Shown here piece after piece: positions 1 through 5,456 of a stretch of DNA of 5,649 bases; position 1 is the stretch's first letter, and each line of letters begins with the position of its first letter. Position numbers and translations under genes: made by a program. The notes under the pieces were generated by a model. The model did no database searches. It worked only from the letters and a program-made list of their open reading frames with translations, and was not told where the DNA came from. Where the stretch lies: contig JAKSBM010000970.1 in NCBI GenBank assembly GCA_022361135.1, forward strand, positions 1 through 5,649, written 5' to 3'. This DNA comes from Desulfobacterales bacterium (GTDB taxonomy: Bacteria; Desulfobacterota; Desulfobacteria; Desulfobacterales; Desulfobacteraceae).

Positions 1-7
1 ACCCTGA

Positions 8-142
8 TACTTCATCCCAAGGGAGACCATTTCCCCAGCCATCGCCGGGTTGGGAGAAAAACCTTTGAATCAAATGGAAAAAGGCCCATTCAATGGGAAG
101 GTTATTTTGAGAATCACTATAGATGCCGCAACCATACTCTAA
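8..142 (+). pseudogene. Possible decayed 3' end of a dehydrogenase-like gene (tentative)
   Basis: On the plus strand a frame is open from the codon after a TGA at 5-7 to a TAA at 140-142. The last residues include LNQMEKGPFNGKVILRI, which resembles the usual C-terminal signature of medium-chain dehydrogenases/reductases (a helix ending in M/L-E-x-G, then GK(V/I)VL). Only that short stretch resembles the family; the residues before it do not, and the in-frame TGA at 5-7 interrupts the frame. If the resemblance is real, this is a frameshifted remnant or the tail of a gene broken near the window edge. A second plus frame is open from position 1 to about 252, but it runs through the stem-loop and into the neighbouring gene and looks like chance. 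It may equally be non-coding sequence. Confidence 0.2.
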
Positions 143-163
143 TTTGTACCTCAACCATGGGAT

Positions 164-203
164 CCCCCCTTCGGCTCCGGTTTTATCCGGGACCGAAGGG
201 GGG
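164..203 (-). terminator. GC-rich stem-loop after the HupE/anchor operon
   Basis: Arms 164-174 (CCCCCCTTCGG) and 193-203 (CCGAAGGGGGG) pair perfectly over 11 bp. After a two-position internal defect, the inner arms 177-180 and 187-190 (CCGG/CCGG) pair again around a 6-nt loop, TTTTAT. It starts 21 bp past the stop of the last gene in the leftward operon, which is where a terminator is expected. Neither strand has a run of U after the stem, so this is not a canonical intrinsic terminator. It could instead protect the 3' end of the mRNA or act with Rho. Confidence 0.5.
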
Positions 204-224
204 TAGAATTTCCAGGGGGCCGCC

Positions 225-863
225 TTATTTGATCCGTTTAACGGCCTGGTAATCCCCCCGGACCCTGAGGGTGAGGGTGACATCCTCGGCGGTGCGGTTC
301 CGCCAGAACCAGCCGTGGTTCCCGGTGAAGGCGGCACGGATTTCCCCCCGGTCCCCTTCCTTGCCCCGGACTTTTTTGTAATTGATTTTCTGGCTGGCAT
401 TGTCCCCGTGGGTGTCGCAATTGAGGCGGCTGCCGTTGGCCTCCCATTCGTACTCCGCCCTGGCATCCATATCCATGACCAATTTCACCTCCACCCCCTG
501 GCCCGGGGTGAGGATAATATTCCGGCTGTCCTGCCATTGGGCACTGGCAGGGGGCGCTGGTTCGGGCTGGGAGATATCTTCCATGGACACTTTGGCCGTG
601 GTCGGGCTTTGGGGGGCGGGTGTGGCGACTGGAGGCGCGGTGGATAATCCGGCCTTTTCCGAGGCCGCTTCCCGGGCCAATTGGGTTTTGATCTGGCCCA
701 TTTCCGTGAGGCCAAGAAGTTTACCTGCCCCGGTGGGGTCCAGGCCGTATTCCGCCGGGAGGACCACGGTGATGAGGATGACAATGGCGACGGCCAGGGC
801 CGCCAGGGTGGAGAGCAAAAGGCGTTTGCCCCTGCCCGGATCTGTGGATTTATATGAATTCAT
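225..863 (-). CDS. Transmembrane anchor protein with C-terminal beta domain (HupE-associated)
   Basis: The protein has 212 residues. The start at 863 was chosen because an AAGGAG SD sits 7 nt upstream; the longer open frame runs antisense-like through hupE and is rejected. A short basic N-terminus precedes one membrane helix (about 15-36), giving an N-in, C-out topology. Next come a conserved juxtamembrane segment (PAEYGLDPTGAGKLLGLTEMG, 36-56), a Pro/Ala-rich stalk (about 73-108) and a periplasmic beta-rich domain (about 112-208). That domain contains EYEWEANG (137-144), CDTHGD (149-154), GNHGWFWRNR (181-190) and LRVRGDY (199-205). From memory, these motifs match proteins annotated simply as 'transmembrane anchor protein', often found near HupE/UreJ or metal-efflux genes; no function is established. 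It follows hupE by 16 nt and ends the operon. The His, Asp and single Cys149 of the CDTHGD segment could bind metal, but this is inference. Confidence 0.85.
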   Translation of the reverse strand: MNSYKSTDPGRGKRLLLSTLAALAVAIVILITVVLPAEYGLDPTGAGKLLGLTEMGQIKTQLAREAASEKAGLSTAPPVATPAPQSPTTAKVSMEDISQPEPAPPASAQWQDSRNIILTPGQGVEVKLVMDMDARAEYEWEANGSRLNCDTHGDNASQKINYKKVRGKEGDRGEIRAAFTGNHGWFWRNRTAEDVTLTLRVRGDYQAVKRIK

Positions 864-879
864 GTGTTTTCTCCTTTGC

Positions 880-1578
880 TTAGCGGATGAAATAGCCGGT
901 GAGTTGGTAGCCCATGAGGACAAAGCCGGCCGTGGCCAGGGCCAGGTTGGCAAATACGGCCTGGGATTGGAATCGTTTGGAGGACCGCCAATATCCCATG
1001 AAGATGAGGATGGCAGCCAGGGCCAGGATCTGCCCCAGTTCAACCCCGACATTGAAGGCGATGAGGTTGGCCAGCAGTCCGTCCGGGGAGACCTGGAACT
1101 CCTGGATTTTGGTGGCCAGGCCAAAACCGTGGAAGAGGCCGAAAATCAGGGTGGCCACCCGGGTGTTGGGCTGGACGCCGAACCAGGTGCGGAAGGCATC
1201 CAGGTTGTCCAGGGCCTTGTAGACCACGGAAAGGCCGATGATGGCGTCGATGATGTAAGCATTGGCCGGGACATTGAACCAGACGCCCACCATGAGGGTG
1301 GTGGAGTGGCCCAGGGAAAACAGGCTGACGTAGAGGGCCACCTGGGGCAGGCGGTAAAGGAAAAAAATCACCCCCAGCAGGAAGAGGATGTGGTCGTAAC
1401 CGCTGACCATGTGTTTGGCCCCCAGGTAGATGAAGGGGATGATATTCACCCCGGTGATTTCCTGGATATATCCCTGGTCCCCCAGGGTGACCCCGTGGGC
1501 CAACAGCTCTCCAGCTCCCGGGAATAGAAAAATAAGGGCCAAGGCCAGGAAGGCCGGGCCTTTGATGCTACTTTGCAT
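880..1578 (-). CDS. HupE/UreJ_2-type membrane protein
   Basis: The 232-residue polytopic inner-membrane protein begins with a cleavable-looking signal (1-27, ending GELLA before HG), which would leave a mature N-terminal His. About six hydrophobic segments follow. Family hallmarks are visible: H56-x5-D62-H63 in HMVSGYDHILFLLG, FSLGHST (88-93) with H91, FGLFHGFGLA (146-155) with H150, and FNVGVELGQ (175-183) with E180. The HX5DH and intramembrane His/Glu residues match those implicated in nickel uptake in HupE homologues of hydrogenase loci. The longer N-terminal region and the Gly/His spacing fit the HupE/UreJ_2 subgroup, whose substrate is not established. No hydrogenase or urease gene is in view. 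The start at 1578 has an AGGAGG SD 4 nt upstream that overlaps the stop codon of the TPR gene, suggesting translational coupling. Metal transport is likely by family; nickel specifically is inference. Confidence 0.88.
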   Translation of the reverse strand: MQSSIKGPAFLALALIFLFPGAGELLAHGVTLGDQGYIQEITGVNIIPFIYLGAKHMVSGYDHILFLLGVIFFLYRLPQVALYVSLFSLGHSTTLMVGVWFNVPANAYIIDAIIGLSVVYKALDNLDAFRTWFGVQPNTRVATLIFGLFHGFGLATKIQEFQVSPDGLLANLIAFNVGVELGQILALAAILIFMGYWRSSKRFQSQAVFANLALATAGFVLMGYQLTGYFIR

Positions 1579-1586
1579 GGGACCTC

Positions 1587-2135
1587 CTAGGGCATTTGGG
1601 ATTTATATTTTTTAACCAATTCTTCCAGGCTGAAATCGTTCCCCACCATGAAGAAGGGGTTGATTTCCAGCAGACCTTCCCAGGCGGCCACGGCACCGGG
1701 CATATCCTTGAGGTCGTTGAGCAGGACAACGCCCTTGTTCATCCGGGACTGCTCATGGGTGGGATCGGCTGCAATGGCACGGTCAAAGAGGTCCACGGCC
1801 CGGATGGGGTTGCCCGATCGGCGGTACATCACCCCCATGTCCGTGATGACGTTGGGGTTATCGGGGGTGATGGCCAGGGCCTTTTCATAGGATTGGATGG
1901 ATTTTTCGTATTGGTCCGTATCAAAGTAGTAGTTGCCCAGCTCGATCCAGGGTTCGGGATCGGTGGGGTTGCTTTGGGCCTGGGATTCCAGCAGGGCGGC
2001 CGGGGAACTCTCCGGCCGTGCCCCTGTGGATTTCATGGGAACGATTCCCGTGCCCAGGGCAAATCCGGTGCCCAGGGCGGCAATGAGGAGCCAGATTAAA
2101 ATCCGGCCCTTTGGTGTGGTGGCATTTTTCTTCAT
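1587..2135 (-). CDS. Membrane-anchored tetratricopeptide repeat (TPR) protein
   Basis: The protein has 182 residues. The start at 2135 was chosen over upstream ATGs because an AAGGAA SD lies 5 nt before it; the alternative ATG at 2150 would place that SD inside the gene. A basic N-terminus (MKKNATTPKGR) leads to one hydrophobic helix (about 12-32), an uncleaved anchor or a signal, and a linker rich in Ser, Pro and Ala. Three TPR units follow at roughly 61-92, 95-126 and 129-160, with typical marks such as WIELGNYYFDTDQYEKSIQSY and repeated x-NP/DP turns. It ends with a short amphipathic tail (about 166-182). The layout resembles periplasmic TPR proteins of the NrfG/CcmH type that scaffold assembly, but no cytochrome maturation genes are visible. 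TPRs bind other proteins, so a role holding together the exported partners of this operon is plausible. Only 8 nt separate it from hupE. The 163 bp upstream of it show no clear promoter or terminator. Confidence 0.85.
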   Translation of the reverse strand: MKKNATTPKGRILIWLLIAALGTGFALGTGIVPMKSTGARPESSPAALLESQAQSNPTDPEPWIELGNYYFDTDQYEKSIQSYEKALAITPDNPNVITDMGVMYRRSGNPIRAVDLFDRAIAADPTHEQSRMNKGVVLLNDLKDMPGAVAAWEGLLEINPFFMVGNDFSLEELVKKYKSQMP

Positions 2136-2298
2136 TGAATTTCCTTGCATCAATGGCAATTGAAAATGGAAGGCCACGGGTGGGCAACGGCCCGGAATCC
2201 AGGGCGGAAAATGCCTGAAAACTTGGGGTTGCAATACCCATGGCGCGGGTCCACGCTGTACAGCAATGGATGGAAAAATGGGGAAGAAAAATCTCGGT

Positions 2299-2652
2299 TT
2301 AACAGAGGAAGGTCTGGTTTAAGAGAAAAATGGGGGGGGCGGGCAGGGCCGCCCGGGGGGGATAAAATAGCCCGGCCATGCACCCGTTGGAGGGTCGGGG
2401 CACGGCCGGGACGTTGAACATGCCAAGGAAGGTGCCCTGGCAACTGCCGGGGTGATTCCGGGCCTGGGGATTATCCCAGGGGGCCTGGATGCAGCAGTCG
2501 TGCATTCCACCGTCCACCTCCAGGGAGCGTACTGGCGGTTTCTGGGGGAGCGGGCCATGATCGGTGCACCTGGCCTGGACGGATGCGGCCAGGCTGAGAA
2601 TGATCCAAAGGATGAAAACAGGGTGCAAAGATCGATGTATGGCTTTGGGCAT
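2299..2652 (-). CDS. Small secreted Cys-rich protein, possible metal binder
   Basis: The 117-residue product is not recognised as a named family. The start at 2652 has an AAGGA SD 5 nt upstream; an in-frame ATG at 2667 lacks one. Residues 1-27 form a good Sec signal peptide: basic N-region, hydrophobic core PVFILWIILSLAAS, and a VQA cleavage site. The mature part has six cysteines (C29, C53, C54, C71, C91, C117), with His in CTDH (29-32) and HDCC (51-54), and many Pro residues. It ends in a Pro-rich, hydrophobic C-terminus. The C/H pattern and its place beside a HupE-type protein recall short exported proteins of copper/metal resistance loci (CopL or DUF2946 style). That likeness is by pattern only, not alignment. 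Disulfide-stabilised structure is an alternative to metal binding. It lies 163 nt upstream of the TPR gene on the same strand, so it may be the first gene of the operon or an independent unit. Confidence 0.65.
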   Translation of the reverse strand: MPKAIHRSLHPVFILWIILSLAASVQARCTDHGPLPQKPPVRSLEVDGGMHDCCIQAPWDNPQARNHPGSCQGTFLGMFNVPAVPRPSNGCMAGLFYPPRAALPAPPIFLLNQTFLC

Positions 2653-2724
2653 GGATGTCCTTGTCATGGGTATTTTATGGGTATCTCCCAGTCCGTTTCG
2701 GCGTGGGCCATATCCAATGTCGAC

Positions 2725-2753
2725 TATCTACCCCATGGGGGAGGGGGAGTCAA
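2725..2753 (-). promoter_or_regulatory. Candidate sigma-70-like promoter for the Cys-rich/HupE cluster
   Basis: On the minus strand, TTGACT (2748-2753) is followed after 17 bp by TAGATA (2725-2730), about 72 bp before the start codon at 2652. The -35 is close to consensus (TTGACA); the -10 is only fair. It lies just past the stem-loop that follows the beta-CASP gene, a sensible place for a new transcription unit. The spacer contains the palindrome CCCCATGGGG (2731-2740), which may be incidental. Confidence 0.35.
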
Positions 2754-2797
2754 ATTACCGTGTGGTCATCTTTGGCGTATTTGTGTAGAGGCGGCCG

Positions 2798-2827
2798 GCC
2801 GGAAGCCCTTTACATGGGGCTTCCGGC
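2798..2827 (-). terminator. Stem-loop downstream of the beta-CASP gene
   Basis: A perfect 11-bp inverted repeat (GCCGGAAGCCC at 2798-2808, GGGCTTCCGGC at 2817-2827) encloses an 8-nt loop. It begins 17 nt beyond the stop codon of the leftward beta-CASP gene. No T-run follows on the minus strand, so it is either a Rho-assisted or weak terminator, or a 3'-end stabilising hairpin. Confidence 0.5.
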
Positions 2828-2843
2828 TGGGTGGAGTCGGGGC

Positions 2844-4409
2844 TCAATGGGAAAAATAGGGCGTGCCCGGACGGGGAACAAAGGCGTTGAATCCGTTTTG
2901 GTGGAGGAAGTCCTTGAAGGCCAGGCTCTGGTCTTCTTCCCCATGGACAACGGCAATGCGCTTGACCTGTAGGCGGGATTTCTTCAGAAAGGTGAGCATT
3001 TCATTGCGGTCGGCATGGGCCGAAAGTCCTCCGATGCGGACCACCCGGGCATGGAGGGGGTATTCCTTGCCCAGGATTTTCAGCCGTGGGGTTTCCTTTG
3101 TCTTTTTTGACAATCCCTTGTCCAGGATGCGGCGGCCCAGGGTGTGGCCGGCGCAATATCCCACCATGAGGATGGTGTTGGCCGGGTTGTGGATCCGGTA
3201 GCGCAGGTGGTGGAGGATGCGGCCGGCCTCGCACATGCCCGAGGAGGAGATGATGATATGGGGTGTTTTGGACCGGGTGCAGGCCATGGAGGCTTCCACG
3301 GAATCGATGTAGGTGAGGTGAGGGAATTCAAAGGGGCGGCGGCCCTTTTCCAAAAAGCTTTCGTGGGTGGCCTTGTCAAAGGCTTCGGGATGTTCGGCAA
3401 AGACCCGGGTGAGGTTGGAGGCCAGGGGAGAGTCCACAAACACGGGGAGCTTGGGTACCTGGTTCCGGTCGTAGAGTTCGTGGATGAGGTAGACCAGGTC
3501 CTGGGTCCGGCCAAAGGCAAAGGCCGGGATCACCACCACCCCCTGGCGATCATGGGTGTCGGTGATGACCCGGGCCAGGGCCGTGCGGATGTCCTCGGTG
3601 GGGTCGTGGTCCCGGGCGCCGTATGTGCTTTCCATGAGCATGAGGTCGATGGGGCCGATGTCCTTGGGAAATTTCAAATTGGGGTTGTTGAGGATGGGGC
3701 GGTTGAAGCGGCCCATGTCCCCGGTGTAGAGGACGTTGGTTTTCTTTCCCCGGTCCCGGAAGGTGAGGAGGCACATGGCCGACCCCAGGATGTGACCGGC
3801 ATCGAAAAAGGTCAGGGTCATGCCTTTGCCGATGGTGACGGGTGTGTTATATGGGTAGCCGTCAAAGGCGGCCAGGGCGGCCCGGGCATGGGCGGCGGTG
3901 TACAGGGGGGTGACCCCCTCCAGCTGGTATTTTTCCAAGAGCCGGCCAATGGCCTGGGGGTTGAGTTTGAATTCATCCAGCTTCAGGCTTTTGCTGATTT
4001 TTTTCCGTTCCCGGTGGGTGAGTTCCCCGGTTTTGGCGTGGATGAGGTTGTAGAGGTGGCCCCGGACCTTTTTATAGTTCAGGTAGTTGGCATCGCTTTC
4101 CTGGATGTGGGCCGAGTCCCTGAGGAGAAAATCACAGGCGTCGGTGGTGATCCGGGTGGTAATGATCCGGCCGGAAAACCCCTGTTTTACCAGCAGGGGG
4201 ACCCGTCCGCTGTGGTCGATGTGGGCGTGGGAGAGGACCATGTTGGTCAGGGATGCGGGATCCAGGGGGAAGGCCTGGTTCTTTTCGATGGTCTGTTTCC
4301 GTTTGCCTTGGAAGAGTCCGCAGTCCAGCAGGATTCGATCTTTTCCGGTTTCCAGCAAGTGCATGGAACCGGTGACTTCCCTGGCTGCGCCAAATGATGT
4401 GAATTGCAT
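2844..4409 (-). CDS. Beta-CASP metallo-beta-lactamase-fold RNA-processing hydrolase
   Basis: The 521-residue protein, predicted cytoplasmic, belongs to the bacterial CPSF73-like / TTHA0252-like exonuclease group. Visible motifs in order: LLDCG (27-31); motif 2 HAHIDH (61-66, H61/H63/D65/H66); motif 3 AGHILGSA (204-211, H206); motif 4 TGDMGR (229-234, D231). The beta-CASP motif A is ESTYG (260-264); next come a SSSGMCEAGRILHH segment (388-401) and motif C GLSAHAD (461-467, H465), followed by VHGEE (488-492). The C-terminal RNA-specificity region is therefore intact and two-zinc catalysis is expected. RNA is the substrate in characterised relatives. At 521 residues it is longer than the usual 430-470; the extra length is a basic, helical stretch at about 101-165. 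The start at 4409 is backed by an AAAGGAGG SD with 6-nt spacing. It appears monocistronic, with its own upstream region and a downstream stem-loop. RNA versus DNA substrate cannot be read from the sequence. Confidence 0.93.
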   Translation of the reverse strand: MQFTSFGAAREVTGSMHLLETGKDRILLDCGLFQGKRKQTIEKNQAFPLDPASLTNMVLSHAHIDHSGRVPLLVKQGFSGRIITTRITTDACDFLLRDSAHIQESDANYLNYKKVRGHLYNLIHAKTGELTHRERKKISKSLKLDEFKLNPQAIGRLLEKYQLEGVTPLYTAAHARAALAAFDGYPYNTPVTIGKGMTLTFFDAGHILGSAMCLLTFRDRGKKTNVLYTGDMGRFNRPILNNPNLKFPKDIGPIDLMLMESTYGARDHDPTEDIRTALARVITDTHDRQGVVVIPAFAFGRTQDLVYLIHELYDRNQVPKLPVFVDSPLASNLTRVFAEHPEAFDKATHESFLEKGRRPFEFPHLTYIDSVEASMACTRSKTPHIIISSSGMCEAGRILHHLRYRIHNPANTILMVGYCAGHTLGRRILDKGLSKKTKETPRLKILGKEYPLHARVVRIGGLSAHADRNEMLTFLKKSRLQVKRIAVVHGEEDQSLAFKDFLHQNGFNAFVPRPGTPYFSH

Positions 4410-4474
4410 GGGGGACCTCCTTTACGGCCACCCCGAATCATGGTCCTTTGACCCGATTTCAGCGTTGTTCTGGA

Positions 4475-4491
4475 ATTTTAATCCTTAAAAT
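4475..4491. repeat. AT-rich inverted repeat in the divergent intergenic region
   Basis: ATTTTAA (4475-4481) and TTAAAAT (4485-4491) are perfect inverted copies separated by TCC. A third copy, TTAAAAT, occurs at 4511-4517. The region is far more AT-rich than the rest of the window. It may be an operator or an UP-like element for the leftward gene, or simply the composition of a promoter region. Confidence 0.35.
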
Positions 4492-4515
4492 ATTTTATAT
4501 ATTCAATGGGTTAAA

Positions 4516-4543
4516 ATTATCCTGCGCCCTGGATTTAAATCAA
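4516..4543 (-). promoter_or_regulatory. Candidate sigma-70-like promoter for the beta-CASP gene
   Basis: On the minus strand, TTGATT (4538-4543) is followed after 16 bp by GATAAT (4516-4521), which matches the -10 consensus at five of six positions. It lies about 107 bp upstream of the start codon at 4409. The -35 hexamer falls inside one arm of the inverted repeat at 4538-4556, which would allow a repressor to block it. No equally good promoter was found for the rightward gene at 4603. Confidence 0.4.
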
Positions 4544-4556
4544 AATTCCTTTGATT
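4538..4556. repeat. Inverted repeat AATCAAA-N5-TTTGATT, possible operator
   Basis: The arms AATCAAA (4538-4544) and TTTGATT (4550-4556) are perfect inverted copies with a 5-nt spacer. Just to the left, and sharing four bases with the first arm, is a 10-bp palindrome, GATTTAAATC (4532-4541). The repeat overlaps the predicted leftward -35 box and lies between two divergent genes, a typical place for a regulator site. No regulator gene is in the window. Confidence 0.35.
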
Positions 4557-4602
4557 CGAGGTACCCTGTTAATTAAGGATTGTCCTGATAAGATATGGAA
4601 GG

Positions 4603-5313
4603 ATGAAGGATTTGGCAACCAAGAAGATGGCGAATATCCAATGGCTTAAGCGGCCCATCCCCCTGGTGGTGATGGTTTTGGGGGTGGGGCTCTGGGCCTG
4701 GTTTTATTTCTTTTTCCAGTTCTGGACCCATGTGGACCCCAGCGGCTTTTCCGCCCTCATGGTCTATGGGGCCGAGGGCATCCATGGGGACCGGGGGCGG
4801 CAGGTGTTGATCCACCGGGACTTTTACCCCCACGCCGAAGTCCTGCGGGTGATGGCCCGTTCCCGGGGGGTGGAATTGGTGGTTACCCAGGGCTATCGTG
4901 CCCCGGGGAAACCGGTGCGGGACACGGTGGTGACCCCGGCGGTGCGTTCCAATCATCTGGCCGGCCATGCCCTGGACATGAATCCCCGGTACCGGGGGAA
5001 GACCTATACCTCCGAGGATATGAACTGGACCCATTTTGGGGAATTGCCCCCGCCGGTCCAGGATTTCCTCATGGCGGTCCGGGACCACGGGCTGTTGCGC
5101 TGGGGCGGGAGTTTTTCCACCCCGGATGTGGTCCATGTGGATCTGCCCTTGAACCTGGAGGACGAGGCGCTCTGGAACCGGTATTACCAGGAATGCGCCC
5201 GGGATTATTTTGCCGCCCCTCCCCTGTGGAAGGTGCGGTTGACACAGATCCGGCACCGGCTCTTTCCCGGGCGGATGTCGGTGTATCGTCACAAAACCAC
5301 GGCCGGGGAATAA
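4603..5313 (+). CDS. Membrane-anchored M15-type zinc peptidase (peptidoglycan carboxypeptidase/endopeptidase)
   Basis: The product has 236 residues. A short basic N-terminus and one strong membrane helix (about 18-40) place the rest in the periplasm. The M15 fold follows: TQGYRAPGK (95-103), the zinc motif S116-x-H118-x2-G121-x-A123-x-D125 in SNHLAGHALDMNP, then RWGGSF (166-171) and DVVHVD (175-180). By family knowledge H118, D125 and H178 bind zinc and D175 is in the position of the catalytic acid (D/E-x-x-H). The WGG-to-DxxH arrangement looks closer to L-Ala-D-Glu endopeptidases (M15C) and phage endolysins than to VanY, but substrate choice cannot be read here. A basic tail (about 181-236) extends beyond the core. 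The start is uncertain: ATG at 4603 has GGAAGG immediately adjacent rather than properly spaced; the ATG at 4627 (MANIQWLKRP) also lacks a good SD. Likely role: cell-wall remodelling or recycling. It is a single gene, convergent with the gene to its right. Confidence 0.85.
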   Translation: MKDLATKKMANIQWLKRPIPLVVMVLGVGLWAWFYFFFQFWTHVDPSGFSALMVYGAEGIHGDRGRQVLIHRDFYPHAEVLRVMARSRGVELVVTQGYRAPGKPVRDTVVTPAVRSNHLAGHALDMNPRYRGKTYTSEDMNWTHFGELPPPVQDFLMAVRDHGLLRWGGSFSTPDVVHVDLPLNLEDEALWNRYYQECARDYFAAPPLWKVRLTQIRHRLFPGRMSVYRHKTTAGE

Positions 5314-5318
5314 AAAAA

Positions 5319-5347
5319 GGGCGGTACCGGAAACACCGGCACCGCCC
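5319..5347 (-). terminator. Intrinsic terminator for the leftward DUF1846-like gene
   Basis: Arms GGGCGGTACCGG (5319-5330) and CCGGCACCGCCC (5336-5347) flank a 5-nt loop. On the minus strand the hairpin is followed by seven T (5312-5318 read in reverse), so it acts as a terminator for leftward transcription. On that strand the only non-Watson-Crick position is a G-U wobble; on the plus strand the same position is an A-C mismatch and no U-run follows. It starts 110 bp past the end of the DUF1846-like gene and lies directly beside the M15 stop codon. Confidence 0.8.
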
Positions 5348-5367
5348 GAATATTCATGGGGAGGTCT

Positions 5368-5401
5368 GGATGTGGAATTTCACATCCGGCTTCCCCTTTT
5401 T
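5368..5401 (+). terminator. Possible rightward terminator for the M15 gene
   Basis: GGATGTG (5368-5374) and CACATCC (5381-5387) form a 7-bp hairpin with a 6-nt loop, GAATTT. One G-U and one G-C pair can extend the base. A stretch CTTCCCC and then five T (5397-5401) follow. The T-run is several bases too far from the stem for an ideal terminator, so support is moderate. It lies 55 bp beyond the M15 stop. Confidence 0.35.
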
Positions 5402-5456
5402 AGTGCACTTCTAATCATGTCAAAAGACAATTATTGGAGGTGTCCTTTATTTGATT

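Noticed and set aside
864..1124. 87-residue N-terminal extension of the anchor protein
   Set aside because: It overlaps hupE in another frame, its Ser/Pro/Trp-rich composition is not protein-like, and a good SD precedes the internal ATG at 863.
382..1527. Long plus-strand open frame (381 codons)
   Set aside because: It lies antisense to the anchor and HupE genes, its translation is low-complexity Gly/Asp/Val-rich, and it has no family motifs; it is a shadow produced by GC-rich codon use.
2136..2234. Longer N-terminus of the TPR protein
   Set aside because: The extra 33 residues lack a signal-like pattern, and the AAGGAA SD sits just before the internal start at 2135.
2255..2264. Palindrome GCTGTACAGC upstream of the TPR gene, considered as a LexA-like site
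   Set aside because: It is only 10 bp with no spacing or promoter context matching a known SOS box; short palindromes of this size occur by chance.
3144..4397. Plus-strand open frame of 417 codons
   Set aside because: It is fully antisense to the beta-CASP gene, whose catalytic motifs are intact; the translation is Gly/Val/Asp-rich with no recognisable domain.
4573..5292. Minus-strand open frame opposite the M15 gene
   Set aside because: Its translation is His/Pro/Gly-rich without domains and lies antisense to a gene with clear zinc motifs.
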